NCBI GenBank assembly: GCA_965231905.1
Contig: CBDDOO010000001.1
Coordinates: 124,001 to 188,000, forward strand
From: G963663315 sp965231905
GTDB taxonomy: Bacteria > Pseudomonadota > Gammaproteobacteria > Arenicellales > Poriferihabitantaceae
DNA: 64,000 nt
Direction: 5' to 3'
Shown: positions 52,183 to 60,667 of the stretch, piece after piece
Layout: every line of letters begins with the position of its first letter
Numbering within the stretch: the stretch's first letter is position 1
Translations under genes and position numbers: made by a program
Notes under the pieces: model-generated
The model's database searches: none
What the model saw: the letters and a program-made list of their open reading frames with translations, nothing else
What the model was told of the DNA's origin: nothing

Positions 52183-52721
52183 GTTCGGGATTTGTCGATG
52201 CCCGTGGCTTCATCATATATCAGTTGTACGCCGACGCGTAGATATTCTTCGATTTGTGTCATGGACTTTTCGGCTTCTTCGCGGCTGGATTCTTGCAGAT
52301 ATAATCCGCTCATGTCCATAATGTCCCGGAGTATTTCCCGGGTGGTCTCATTGCTGTTTGAAAGCGCCGCCTCTCCATCGTGGCAAAAACCCTGCACATA
52401 GCCTCCGCACCAATTGGCAATTTCGTCTGTCCTGATTACAGGGCTTGTGTCATCATCAGGCAGCAAAAGATGATATGTCAGTGTGGATGACTGCAAATCC
52501 CTGAGTATTAACTCGAATAATCCCTGCAGCAGGGTTAAATCCTGATCACTGTTGAGTTGGAACAGCCAGAGTTTATTCTGAAGTTCCTGTACGGTGATTC
52601 CCCTGCAAGCCAGGCCGGTCAACAGCCCATGCGCTTCCGGGGCGCCGCCGTTGAATGGAGTCAGCCTCAGTTTCCGATCCAGCTCCGGATAGATTTCCTG
52701 TTGAAATGCCATTTCAGTCAT
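52179..52721 (-). CDS. ygfB: UPF0149 (YgfB/YecA-like) family protein
   Basis: This ~180-residue protein has the UPF0149 pattern: APEAHGLLTGLACRGI near the N terminus and the FC-containing ANWCGGYVQGFCHDG in the middle, with an acidic helical C terminus. YgfB typically lies beside pepP-ubiH, as here, and opposite zapA. In Pseudomonas it modulates AmpDh3 expression and beta-lactam resistance; whether that holds here is unknown. ATG 52721 or 52712 could be the start; the longer frame to 52907 overlaps the divergent gene and is rejected. Confidence 0.88.
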   Translation of the reverse strand: MTEMAFQQEIYPELDRKLRLTPFNGGAPEAHGLLTGLACRGITVQELQNKLWLFQLNSDQDLTLLQGLFELILRDLQSSTLTYHLLLPDDDTSPVIRTDEIANWCGGYVQGFCHDGEAALSNSNETTREILRDIMDMSGLYLQESSREEAEKSMTQIEEYLRVGVQLIYDEATGIDKSRT

Positions 52722-52780
52722 TGGATAATACCGGGAGTAGTCCAGCAAGAATATACAACAAAGTTTTAAAGAACCCATAA

Positions 52781-52981
52781 GTGGAAGATTCCATTCAGAA
52801 ACTGGAGCGGCGCATCGCAGATATACTGGAGCTGTGTGAGAAGATGAGTCGTGAAAATGAGATTTTGAGGATAGACCAGAAAATGATGCGCAACGAATTT
52901 GCCGCATTACAGGAAAAAAACAAAATAGCGCGTGATCGTATGGAACACATTATCGCCCGTCTGAAATCAATCCAGTCATGA
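52781..52981 (+). CDS. TIGR02449-type small coiled-coil protein (ZapB-like)
   Basis: This 66-residue protein is almost wholly a coiled coil (IQKLERRIADILELCEKMS and EFAALQEKNKIARDRMEHI). It starts with GTG. Such small proteins lie directly upstream of zapA in many gammaproteobacteria and are thought to assist division; I recall the family as TIGR02449. The gap to zapA is 27 bp, so they are probably one transcript. Confidence 0.8.
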   Translation: MEDSIQKLERRIADILELCEKMSRENEILRIDQKMMRNEFAALQEKNKIARDRMEHIIARLKSIQS

Positions 52982-53008
52982 CCTTAAGGACAGGCCACCT
53001 GAAAGACC

Positions 53009-53335
53009 ATGAAATCCTTGCCTGATCAGGAAAATCCGAGCGTCAAGGTCAACGTTATGCAGCGTGAATTTACGATTACATGCACTGACGAGGCTGAGGT
53101 CGAAGGATTGATTGAGGCCGCCGCATATCTGGACAAGCAGATTCGCTCGGTTGCGAGGAGAGGTCGGATTATGGGTCAGGATCGTTGCGCGGTGATGGCG
53201 GGGTTGAACATCAGCTACGATTTTTTGCAACTGCAAAAATCTGTCGATAGTCAATATACGGATAATTCACGGCTGGATTCCCTGCGCGAACGTATCGACA
53301 AGGCTGTCGGCAAATTTGAGGAGATCAACCCCTGA
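53009..53335 (+). CDS. zapA: Cell division protein ZapA
   Basis: This 108-residue protein binds and bundles FtsZ. The N-terminal domain has VKVNVMQREFTITCTDEAEVEGL and AAAYLDKQIRSV (quoted in parts), followed by a helical dimer/tetramer region ending in DSLRERIDKAVGKFEEI. It is followed by 6S RNA and then the folate cyclo-ligase gene, the conserved gammaproteobacterial order. Confidence 0.93.
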   Translation: MKSLPDQENPSVKVNVMQREFTITCTDEAEVEGLIEAAAYLDKQIRSVARRGRIMGQDRCAVMAGLNISYDFLQLQKSVDSQYTDNSRLDSLRERIDKAVGKFEEINP

Positions 53336-53423
53336 TGGTCTGCGCTGGACAATATTGCTATATTAATCGGTAATTGGGCAGACTGTGGCTGTGTTTTTCT
53401 GGATTCTCTGTTAAACTGGGCGC

Positions 53424-53615
53424 TGGCGTTACCTGCGGTGTTCGATGAGTTCTCCGAATCCCTTAGAACCTAACAGTACACCCTGGGTGCAGATATGAAC
53501 GATGGGCGAGTATGACCACGGCATGCGCTGGCGCGATTCCCGAAGTTGTTCTTCGTACCCACTTGAATCTCCCGGTTCAAGGTAAAGTGAGCAACGGCAC
53601 ACGTGGGTAATGCTG
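53424..53615 (+). ncRNA. ssrS: 6S RNA
   Basis: This ~190-base RNA gene lies between zapA and the 5-formyl-THF cyclo-ligase gene, the classical location. The outer stem is clear: GCGTTACC (53426-53433) pairs with GGTAATGC (53606-53613). Inside are TCCGAATCCCTTAGAACC, similar to the conserved central bubble, and CTTGAATCTCCCGGTTCAAGG near 53560-53583, similar to the 3' hairpin of known 6S RNAs. 6S RNA mimics an open promoter and holds sigma-70 RNA polymerase in stationary phase. The ends are approximate. Confidence 0.8.
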
Positions 53616-53680
53616 ATCAGGGCCACCAGAGCCTGATGAAATTCCTGATGTTCAATGACGATGTTCAGTCAGAATCGACA

Positions 53681-54313
53681 ATGATGCCCTCGCTGCGCCC
53701 GGTGCGCAAAAAGTCATTCCTTCGACGCGAAATGCGAAACAAACGCAACACCCTGGCCCCGGCCCGGCAAAGCGCCGCGTCTGCGGGGTTGCTGGATCAA
53801 TTGCGATCCATCATTTCATTCAATTCTGCCCGGACCATTGCCATGTATCTGGTGAATGATGGTGAAATTGATCCCGCCAGGGTGATGCAATGGTGCTGGG
53901 AAAATGCAAAAATACCGACTGTGCCAGTCGTGCAAGGAGACAGCGGTATACTGGTTTTCGCAGAAGTGACTCCGAAAACCCGGTTCAGGGAAAACAGGTT
54001 CGGGATCAGGGAGCCGGTGATTACCCAAACCCGGGTTGTTACGGCGCGGCAACTCGACCTGGTACTGTTGCCGCTGGTCGCTTTTGACCAGGTCGGGAAT
54101 CGTCTTGGTATGGGAGGGGGTTTTTATGACAGAACCTTCGAGTTTCTCGCGAATACCGATACAACCAGGCCCGAACTGATTGGAATTGCTCACGAAATTC
54201 AAAAAGTAAAACAAATCCATGTCGAACCCTGGGATATTCCGTTGACAACTGTGGTCACCGATAAACAGGTCTATTCCTTCCCCATTCCTTCTTCAGCGTC
54301 TGTAATAAACTGA
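53681..54313 (+). CDS. ygfA: 5-formyltetrahydrofolate cyclo-ligase
   Basis: This ~210-residue enzyme returns 5-formyl-THF to the folate pool using ATP. The N-terminal basic helix SFLRREMRNKRNTL, the core FRENRFGIREP, and the signature NRLGMGGGFYDRTFEF are present. The start is uncertain: ATGs at 53636, 53681 and 53684 are in frame and none has a strong ribosome site; 53681 fits the family best. It follows 6S RNA, with which it may be cotranscribed. Confidence 0.9.
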   Translation: MMPSLRPVRKKSFLRREMRNKRNTLAPARQSAASAGLLDQLRSIISFNSARTIAMYLVNDGEIDPARVMQWCWENAKIPTVPVVQGDSGILVFAEVTPKTRFRENRFGIREPVITQTRVVTARQLDLVLLPLVAFDQVGNRLGMGGGFYDRTFEFLANTDTTRPELIGIAHEIQKVKQIHVEPWDIPLTTVVTDKQVYSFPIPSSASVIN

Positions 54314-54316
54314 AAT

Positions 54317-54778
54317 ATGAAATACTGGTTGATGAAAAACGAACCTGAGGCGTTCTCGATTGACGACCTTGAGCGGGTTGATGTCGAACCGTGGGATGGA
54401 ATCAGAAACTATCAGGCGCGGAATTTTATCCGGGATGAAATGGCGGTCGGGGATCAGGCGTTTTTTTACCATTCGAGCTGTAAGGTTCCGGGTATTGTCG
54501 GCGTGATGGAAATTGTGAGCGAAGCCTATCCTGACTACACGGCCTTCGACCCGAAAGAACATTATTATGACCCGAAAAGTGATCCGGGAAACCCGACCTG
54601 GCTGATGGTCGATGTAAAATTTGTATCAAAACTGGAAGAGTCGGTCACATTGCGGCAACTTCGCCAATACGCGGAATTGTCGGACATGCGGATTTTGCAA
54701 AAGGGCAACCGGTTGTCCATTACACCACTGGATAAAAAGCATTGGGATTTTATCCATCAACTGATCCGGGGTTGTTGA
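54317..54778 (+). CDS. EVE domain protein
   Basis: This 153-residue protein is a single EVE (PUA-like) domain: MKYWLMKNEPEAFSIDDLE, PWDGIRNYQARNFIRDEM, FFYHSSCKVPGIVGVMEI and the C-terminal GNRLSITPLDKKHW. EVE domains read modified bases in nucleic acids. It lies 3 bp after the cyclo-ligase gene and 2 bp before the isomerase gene. This position is common in gammaproteobacteria. Whether it has any link to the DNA-modifying systems in this window is unknown. Confidence 0.93.
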   Translation: MKYWLMKNEPEAFSIDDLERVDVEPWDGIRNYQARNFIRDEMAVGDQAFFYHSSCKVPGIVGVMEIVSEAYPDYTAFDPKEHYYDPKSDPGNPTWLMVDVKFVSKLEESVTLRQLRQYAELSDMRILQKGNRLSITPLDKKHWDFIHQLIRGC

Positions 54779-54780
54779 CC

Positions 54781-55443
54781 ATGCGAATCTTTCACCGATT
54801 CTTGCGATTGACGCTGCCGCGTTTCAGAAAAACCGGCTCGCGCGCGGCAAGAGGCCTGATGGCGCTGGCCTTCACATTCATGGCGGGCAACACCCCCCTG
54901 CCGTCTTATTCATCCGATACGGACCACAAAACCATGGTAAAAATGACGACAAATATGGGAGAAATTGAAATTGAGCTTTATCCTGATGAAGCGCCGGTTA
55001 CAGTCAGGAACTTTATTGAATATGTACAAAGCGGTTTTTTTGACGGCACCATATTTCATCGAATCATTCCCGGGTTTGTTTTGCAGGGCGGCGGATTTAC
55101 GCCGGATATGAGTCAGAAAAAGACCCGTCCGCCGATTGTCAACGAAGCGGACAATGGCCTTAAAAACACCACAGGCGCCCTGTCCATGGCAAGAACGCCT
55201 GCCCCCGATTCCGCCACTTCCCAGTTTTTCATCAATCTGGTTGACAATCCCTTCCTGGATTTCACCGCAAAGACCCAACAGGGATGGGGTTATGCTGTTT
55301 TTGCCAGGGTGACGAGCGGTATGGATGTGGTGCAAAGCATGGCCGGGGTAGCCACGGGTAAGTTCAAGGGTCACAGTGATGTCCCGCTTGAGCCTGTGAT
55401 CATTGAAAAGGCAGAAATGATGTCCGCGCTGCCGCAGGATTGA
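54781..55443 (+). CDS. Peptidyl-prolyl cis-trans isomerase, cyclophilin type
   Basis: This 220-residue protein has a basic N terminus with a hydrophobic stretch (GLMALAFTFMAGNTPLPS), probably a signal sequence, so it likely acts in the periplasm like PpiA. The cyclophilin core is complete: MTTNMGEIEIELYPDEAPVT, FHRIIPGFVLQGGGF, GALSMARTPAPDSATSQFFI. ATG 54781 follows the EVE stop by 2 bp; an in-frame start at 54742 overlaps it and is rejected. Confidence 0.92.
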   Translation: MRIFHRFLRLTLPRFRKTGSRAARGLMALAFTFMAGNTPLPSYSSDTDHKTMVKMTTNMGEIEIELYPDEAPVTVRNFIEYVQSGFFDGTIFHRIIPGFVLQGGGFTPDMSQKKTRPPIVNEADNGLKNTTGALSMARTPAPDSATSQFFINLVDNPFLDFTAKTQQGWGYAVFARVTSGMDVVQSMAGVATGKFKGHSDVPLEPVIIEKAEMMSALPQD

Positions 55444-55488
55444 CTGACCATTCTGACTGGTAGAACCGACTGACTCGATCCTGATCAC

Positions 55489-56874
55489 TTGCGCAAGAAA
55501 CTCTTCATCCAGACTTTTGGCTGCCAGATGAATGAATATGATTCATCGCGTATGGCAGACCTGCTTGCGTCCAGCCATGATTATGAGCGAGTGGATGATC
55601 CTGTGCAGGCCAACATGCTGTTGTTGAATACCTGTTCGGTGAGGGAGAAGGCGCAGGAGAAAGTGTTTTCATTACTGGGTCGGTGGAAACGAATAAAGGA
55701 AGCAAACAAGGACCTGGTGATCGGTGTCGGTGGTTGTGTCGCCAGTCAGGAAGGTAAGATGATCCTGCAAAGAGCGCCTTATGTGGATATGGTGTTTGGT
55801 CCACAAACCCTGCACCGGCTGCCGATGATGCTTGATCAGGTAATCGGTGAGCGTCAGCGCTCTGTCGATATTTCCTTCCCTGAGATAGAGAAATTCGACT
55901 GCCTGCCGCCGCCGAGGGTTGAAGGCGTCAAGGCTTATGTATCGATTATGGAGGGATGCAGCAAGTATTGTTCGTTTTGTGTTGTGCCTTATACCCGTGG
56001 CACCGAGTTCAGCCGCCCGTTCGATGATGTCATTACCGAAGTGGTCGGACTGGCTTCGCAGGGCGTGCGCGAGGTCTGTCTGCTCGGTCAGAATGTGAAT
56101 GGATATCGCGGTCTCACCCATGATGGCGGAATTATGGAATTCGCACAACTGCTGCATTATGTTGCGGCGGTGGAAGGTATCGGACGGCTTCGTTATACCA
56201 CTTCCCATCCAATCGAGTTTACCGATGAACTGGTCGAGGCCCATGGCCGCATCCCGGAACTGGTCAGCCATCTTCACTTGCCCGTACAAAGTGGGTCGGA
56301 TCGGATTCTGAAACGGATGAAACGAGGCTATACCGCAGGGCAATACCTTGAATGGGTCGGGAAGTTGAAGTCCGCGTGTCCGGGAATATCACTTTCCTCC
56401 GATTTCATTGTCGGGTTTCCAGGTGAATCGGAGCAGGATTTCGAAGATACGATGGACCTGATCGAACGGGTGCGATTCGACCACAGTTTCAGCTTTATCT
56501 ACAGCCAGCGACCGGGTACCCCCGCCGCCCAACTGACCGATGATTTAAGCGTCCAGACCAAAAAAGCCAGGCTCGCCGCCTTGCAGGAAAGAATCAACGG
56601 ATATGCCGCGGGTTATCGCAAGGCGATGGTCGGGACCGCCCCGGTCATTCTTGTCGAAGGCCCGTCGAAAAAAGACCCTGAAAAACTGTCCGGGCGCACA
56701 GAAAACAACCGGGTAGTCAATTTCCCCGGTGACCCGTCATTATCCGGCAGCTTTGTCCGGGTGAAGATCACCGAAGCCTTGCCCAATTCGCTGCGCGGGG
56801 TCTTGTTGTCTGTGGGCAGGCACGGTGGTCCCGGGCCAGGCCGGGGACAGGCTCTGCCCCTGATTGTGAACTGA
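55489..56874 (+). CDS. miaB: tRNA-2-methylthio-N6-isopentenyladenosine37 synthase MiaB
   Basis: This 461-residue radical-SAM enzyme methylthiolates i6A37 in tRNAs. The auxiliary cluster cysteines are Cys12, Cys49 and Cys83; the radical-SAM cluster is Cys157-x3-Cys161-x2-Cys164 in EGCSKYCSFCVVPYTRG. A C-terminal TRAM domain follows (APVILVEGPSKK onward). It starts with TTG at 55489, which matches the family N terminus. It heads the miaB-ybeZ-ybeY-lnt run. Confidence 0.96.
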   Translation: MRKKLFIQTFGCQMNEYDSSRMADLLASSHDYERVDDPVQANMLLLNTCSVREKAQEKVFSLLGRWKRIKEANKDLVIGVGGCVASQEGKMILQRAPYVDMVFGPQTLHRLPMMLDQVIGERQRSVDISFPEIEKFDCLPPPRVEGVKAYVSIMEGCSKYCSFCVVPYTRGTEFSRPFDDVITEVVGLASQGVREVCLLGQNVNGYRGLTHDGGIMEFAQLLHYVAAVEGIGRLRYTTSHPIEFTDELVEAHGRIPELVSHLHLPVQSGSDRILKRMKRGYTAGQYLEWVGKLKSACPGISLSSDFIVGFPGESEQDFEDTMDLIERVRFDHSFSFIYSQRPGTPAAQLTDDLSVQTKKARLAALQERINGYAAGYRKAMVGTAPVILVEGPSKKDPEKLSGRTENNRVVNFPGDPSLSGSFVRVKITEALPNSLRGVLLSVGRHGGPGPGRGQALPLIVN

Positions 56875-56875
56875 T

Positions 56876-57901
56876 TTGACGACTGAATCCATCCATTTCC
56901 AACTTCTGCCTGCGGAAAATGAGCGCTTGTCGGCAGTTTGCGGCCAACTCAACTGTCACCTGAGGCAAATCGAAAACCATCTCGATGTCAGGGTCATCAA
57001 TCGCAGCAACCACTTCAGTGTCGAAGGGACGCCTTCCGATTCCCGGCGCGCCGTGTCTGTGGTCAAGAAACTGTTCGCCATGACTGAATGTTCGGGAGAA
57101 TTGATTTCATCCAGTGATGTGCATCTGGCGCTGGTCGATACCAATGATTTTTCAACCGATCCCTTTCCTGTTGACCGGCCTGTGACTCCGAAGAATCAGA
57201 ACTCCTGTAATGAACCCGACCCCGATGATGACGCGGATGAAGTGATCATTCGATTAAGAAAGAATTTGATCAGGGGGCATAACCCCAGGCAAAAGGCCTA
57301 TCTGCGCAGTATTCGTGATCACGATATCAGTTTTGGAGTCGGTCCGGCCGGTACCGGTAAAACTTATCTGGCGGTGGCCTGTGCCGTGCATGCGCTGGCG
57401 GAAAATGAGATTGAAAGAATCCTGCTGGTCCGGCCCGCCGTCGAAGCGGGCGAAAAACTCGGTTTCCTGCCGGGAGACATCGGACAGAAGATTGACCCCT
57501 ATCTGCGCCCGCTGTTTGATGCGCTATACGAAATGCTGGGTTTCGACCGGGTCGGAAAATTGATTGCCCGGGGCACCATTGAACTGGCTCCTCTCGCCTA
57601 TATGCGCGGCAGAACGCTGAATGATTCGTTCGTCATCCTGGATGAGGCGCAAAATTCGACTGTGGAACAAATGAAGATGTTCCTGACCCGGATCGGGTTC
57701 GGCTCCAAGGCCATCATCACCGGTGACGTAACCCAGGTTGATTTGCCCAGGGGCCAGCTTTCCGGACTGAAACACTCGCAAAATGTGCTGGCCGGCATCC
57801 AGGGAATCAGTTTCACTCATTTCAAACCCCAGGACGTGGTTCGACACCCACTGGTGCAGAGAATCGTGGAAGCCTACGAAGACAGCGGCAACCGGACGTG
57901 A
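56876..57901 (+). CDS. ybeZ: PhoH-like ATPase YbeZ
   Basis: This 341-residue protein has an N-terminal KH-like part (about 20-70) and a PhoH ATPase domain with FGVGPAGTGKTYLAVA, VRPAVEAGEKLGFLPG, RGRTLNDSFVILDEAQNST and TGDVTQVDLP. It acts with YbeY in rRNA maturation and quality control. It starts with TTG one base after the miaB stop; the ybeY gene follows after 28 bp. Confidence 0.95.
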   Translation: MTTESIHFQLLPAENERLSAVCGQLNCHLRQIENHLDVRVINRSNHFSVEGTPSDSRRAVSVVKKLFAMTECSGELISSSDVHLALVDTNDFSTDPFPVDRPVTPKNQNSCNEPDPDDDADEVIIRLRKNLIRGHNPRQKAYLRSIRDHDISFGVGPAGTGKTYLAVACAVHALAENEIERILLVRPAVEAGEKLGFLPGDIGQKIDPYLRPLFDALYEMLGFDRVGKLIARGTIELAPLAYMRGRTLNDSFVILDEAQNSTVEQMKMFLTRIGFGSKAIITGDVTQVDLPRGQLSGLKHSQNVLAGIQGISFTHFKPQDVVRHPLVQRIVEAYEDSGNRT

Positions 57902-57929
57902 CCGGATATAGCGCGGGTATGACACGGGC

Positions 57930-58382
57930 ATGGCGGTGGAGTTACAACTGGGCGTAGACGATTTATCGTCCCTGTCATCACTTGACCCACTGGAGCGGTG
58001 TGTTGAGTCGTGGGTATCCGCGGCTTTCGCGGTCGCGGGCCGGGGTGATGAACCGGAGCTGACGGTTCGCCTCGTCGACGCGCAGGAAATGACCCGACTC
58101 AACTACCAATATCGTGGCAGGAACAGCCCTACCAATGTACTCGCATTCCCGTTTGAAAATGTGGCTGAAGTCGAGTATTCCTGTCTGGGTGACATTGTTA
58201 TCTGTCTCGACGTTGTGAAAAGTGAGTCAAATCAACTAGATAAACCTATTCAAAACCATTTTGCCCACATGGTGGTTCATGGTACGCTACACCTGTGCGG
58301 ATTCGATCATCAAGATCAGGGAGAGGCCGAGGATATGGAAATTCGGGAGCAAGAGGCGCTTGCAGAATTCGGGTTGACCTGA
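57930..58382 (+). CDS. ybeY: Endoribonuclease YbeY
   Basis: This 150-residue metalloprotein matures 16S rRNA and takes part in ribosome quality control. The zinc site H-x3-H-x5-H is in HMVVHGTLHLCGFDH, preceded by the family block LNYQYRGRNSPTNVLAFPF. Length is normal. It sits between ybeZ and lnt. The corC/ybeX gene that normally comes between ybeY and lnt is absent. Confidence 0.95.
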   Translation: MAVELQLGVDDLSSLSSLDPLERCVESWVSAAFAVAGRGDEPELTVRLVDAQEMTRLNYQYRGRNSPTNVLAFPFENVAEVEYSCLGDIVICLDVVKSESNQLDKPIQNHFAHMVVHGTLHLCGFDHQDQGEAEDMEIREQEALAEFGLT

Positions 58383-58389
58383 GACCGGC

Positions 58390-59907
58390 ATGTCCGGCTG
58401 TTTGCCAGACATGATCAAAGCCCGCATGTCAATCCGGAATGTGATCAAAGTCCTGCTGGCCTCGTTTGCAGGTATTCTGAATGCCTTGTCTTTCGCGCCA
58501 TTCAATTGGTGGCTTTCAGGCATGGTCAGCTTCGCTATCCTGTTTGGTATCTGGCTGGTAAGTAGTACCCGGGCCGCGATATGGTGCGGTTTCGTTTTCG
58601 GCGTCGCCATGTTCGGGGTCGGAATTTCATGGATGTATGTCAGTCTTCATACCTACGGCGAGATGCCTGCAATCATTGCAGGCCTGTGTGTGTTTGCGGC
58701 GATTTGCTGCATATCCATTTTCCCGATGCTTTGCGGCTGGCTACAGTCCCTTTTCTCGAAATGGAACGCAGCGCTTCGGTTATCGATAGTCATGCCGGTA
58801 TCCTGGATTTTGTTCGAATGGCTCAGGGGCTGGATGTTTACCGGATTTCCGTGGCTGTCAACCGGCTACGCCTGGCTCGATACCCCCTTGTCAAACTATG
58901 CGCCGATAGGAGGGGTCTATCTGGTCGGATTGATCGTATTGTTGAGCGCAGGGCTGTTGGCCTCGATAGTGAGGCACTTGTCGGTATCGAATGGCATTGC
59001 CGGATTGTTGTTGATAGCAGTCTGGACAGGAGGGTGGCTTCTCAATCAGACCGCATGGACCCAGGCTGAGGGAGAACCGGTTTCAGTGGCGATTGTCCAG
59101 AACAACGTGTCGATTGCACAAAAATGGGATAGCGCCCTGGCAAACCGTCTTATTGCAGACTACCTGTCACAGAGTCAGCAACATCAGGACGTGGACCTGA
59201 TCATCTGGCCTGAAGCCGCGGTGCCGGAATATACCAGTCGGCTTGCGGACGGATTCTGGGCCGAGATTCGGGCGCATCCGGCGGATTTTATTTTCGGTGT
59301 CCTGTATCGTGATGAAACGGATGGGCAGAGGCGCGATTATAATAGTGTGGTCGCGGTCACCGATGACCAGATCATGATCTACAAAAAGCAACACCTTGTT
59401 CCGTTTGGTGAGTATCTGCCCCTGCGCAGCGTATTTGGCGGACTGGTGGAAATGGTGAGTATCCCGATGTCTGACTTCAGCGCCTGGAAGCAACCGCAAT
59501 TACCGCTGATTGCAGCCGGAAACAAATTTGCAGTCACAATTTGTTTTGAAGATATATTCCCCAACGAATCGAAAGATCAGGTTATTGTTGCCGGAGCTCT
59601 GGTCAACGTCAGTGAGGATATCTGGTTTGGTGATTCATTGGCCCCGCACCAGAGACTTCAAATGGCCCGCTTTCGCTCTCGTGAAAGTGAGCGCCCGATG
59701 CTTCGTTCCTCCAACAACGGGTTATCATCGTTGATCAACTGGAAAGGAGGAATCGAAGACTATGCGCCACAATTTGTCCGGCAGGCGCTCAAGGGGTCAA
59801 TTCAGCCGCGAACCGGTGTTACTCCCTATATTGTATTCGGGGATAAACCGGTATTGGCTCTTATGGCTCTGTTGTTGTTCGGCGCTTTTATTGCCAGAAG
59901 GCGTTAG
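58390..59907 (+). CDS. lnt: Apolipoprotein N-acyltransferase
   Basis: This 505-residue inner-membrane enzyme adds the third acyl chain to lipoproteins. Several membrane segments cover about residues 15-200, then a nitrilase-type domain has the triad in IIWPEAAVPEY (Glu), YKKQHLVPFGEYLPLR (Lys) and VTICFEDIFPNE (Cys). A final membrane segment ends at ARRR. The ICFEDIF around the Cys differs a little from the common ICYE. Starts at 58390, 58411 or 58429 are possible. Confidence 0.93.
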   Translation: MSGCLPDMIKARMSIRNVIKVLLASFAGILNALSFAPFNWWLSGMVSFAILFGIWLVSSTRAAIWCGFVFGVAMFGVGISWMYVSLHTYGEMPAIIAGLCVFAAICCISIFPMLCGWLQSLFSKWNAALRLSIVMPVSWILFEWLRGWMFTGFPWLSTGYAWLDTPLSNYAPIGGVYLVGLIVLLSAGLLASIVRHLSVSNGIAGLLLIAVWTGGWLLNQTAWTQAEGEPVSVAIVQNNVSIAQKWDSALANRLIADYLSQSQQHQDVDLIIWPEAAVPEYTSRLADGFWAEIRAHPADFIFGVLYRDETDGQRRDYNSVVAVTDDQIMIYKKQHLVPFGEYLPLRSVFGGLVEMVSIPMSDFSAWKQPQLPLIAAGNKFAVTICFEDIFPNESKDQVIVAGALVNVSEDIWFGDSLAPHQRLQMARFRSRESERPMLRSSNNGLSSLINWKGGIEDYAPQFVRQALKGSIQPRTGVTPYIVFGDKPVLALMALLLFGAFIARRR

Positions 59908-59939
59908 CTGATTTCCCGGCCCTGTTGCGGTTGTATAAA

Positions 59940-59948
59940 TGGTATAAT
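59940..59948 (+). promoter_or_regulatory. Extended -10 promoter of bioY
   Basis: TGGTATAAT is a perfect -10 hexamer with the TGn extension, 79 bp before the bioY start. No consensus -35 is seen. No biotin-repressor palindrome could be recognised around it. Confidence 0.5.
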
Positions 59949-60026
59949 AACGGCCGGTGTATTTCCGTTCAGTGGTATTTTCAAGATAGCGCCCTTTCAT
60001 TACAAGATTCAGTTACGAGGTTAACC

Positions 60027-60626
60027 ATGACGACGCAAACCATTCAATTTCCTACTCTGGCGGACACATTATGGGAAAAATCGGGCTGGATGCGTCCGTT
60101 GGTCCTGGGGCTTGCCGGTGTCTGTTTACTGACATTTTCAGCAAAATTGAAACTGCCGTTTTATCCGGTGCCGATTACCATGCAGACTTTTGTCGTACTG
60201 GGGCTTGGCATGATATATGGATGGAAACTCGGCGCTTCTACAGTCATCCTTTATCTGGCTCTGGGCGCGTTCGGTTTGCCTGTATTTGCAGGCACACCGG
60301 AAAAGGGTCTGGGACTTGCTTATATGGCAGGGCCAACAGGGGGGTATCTGCTCGGTTTTGTGCTGGCCGCCGTCGCCACGGGCTATCTCGCTGAAAAGGG
60401 CTGGGACCGGAAAATGATCAGCACGTTCCTGGCCATGCTGGTCGGAAACATCATTATCTATATCCCCGGGTTGATCTGGCTGGGGCAGGTTTTCGGCTGG
60501 GACAAGCCGATTCTGGCATGGGGAATGACACCTTTCCTGTTCGGTGATCTGGTGAAAATCGCGTTGGCCATGATCATCTTTCCGATGGCATGGAAACGGT
60601 TGGCCAGCGGTCCGGAAAATCAATAA
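60027..60626 (+). CDS. bioY: Biotin transporter BioY
   Basis: This 199-residue membrane protein is the substrate-capture subunit of a biotin uptake system. Six hydrophobic segments are visible, with the BioY blocks KLKLPFYPVPITMQTF and AGPTGGYLLGFVLAA. It can work alone or with the EcfAT energising unit, which is not in the window. The ATG at 60027 is chosen; the frame opens at 59925, upstream of the probable promoter. This gene and accD are functionally linked through biotin. Confidence 0.93.
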   Translation: MTTQTIQFPTLADTLWEKSGWMRPLVLGLAGVCLLTFSAKLKLPFYPVPITMQTFVVLGLGMIYGWKLGASTVILYLALGAFGLPVFAGTPEKGLGLAYMAGPTGGYLLGFVLAAVATGYLAEKGWDRKMISTFLAMLVGNIIIYIPGLIWLGQVFGWDKPILAWGMTPFLFGDLVKIALAMIIFPMAWKRLASGPENQ

Positions 60627-60667
60627 GTATCAACCCGGTCCGCGCGGGTTGACTCGCAGGATTTCTC

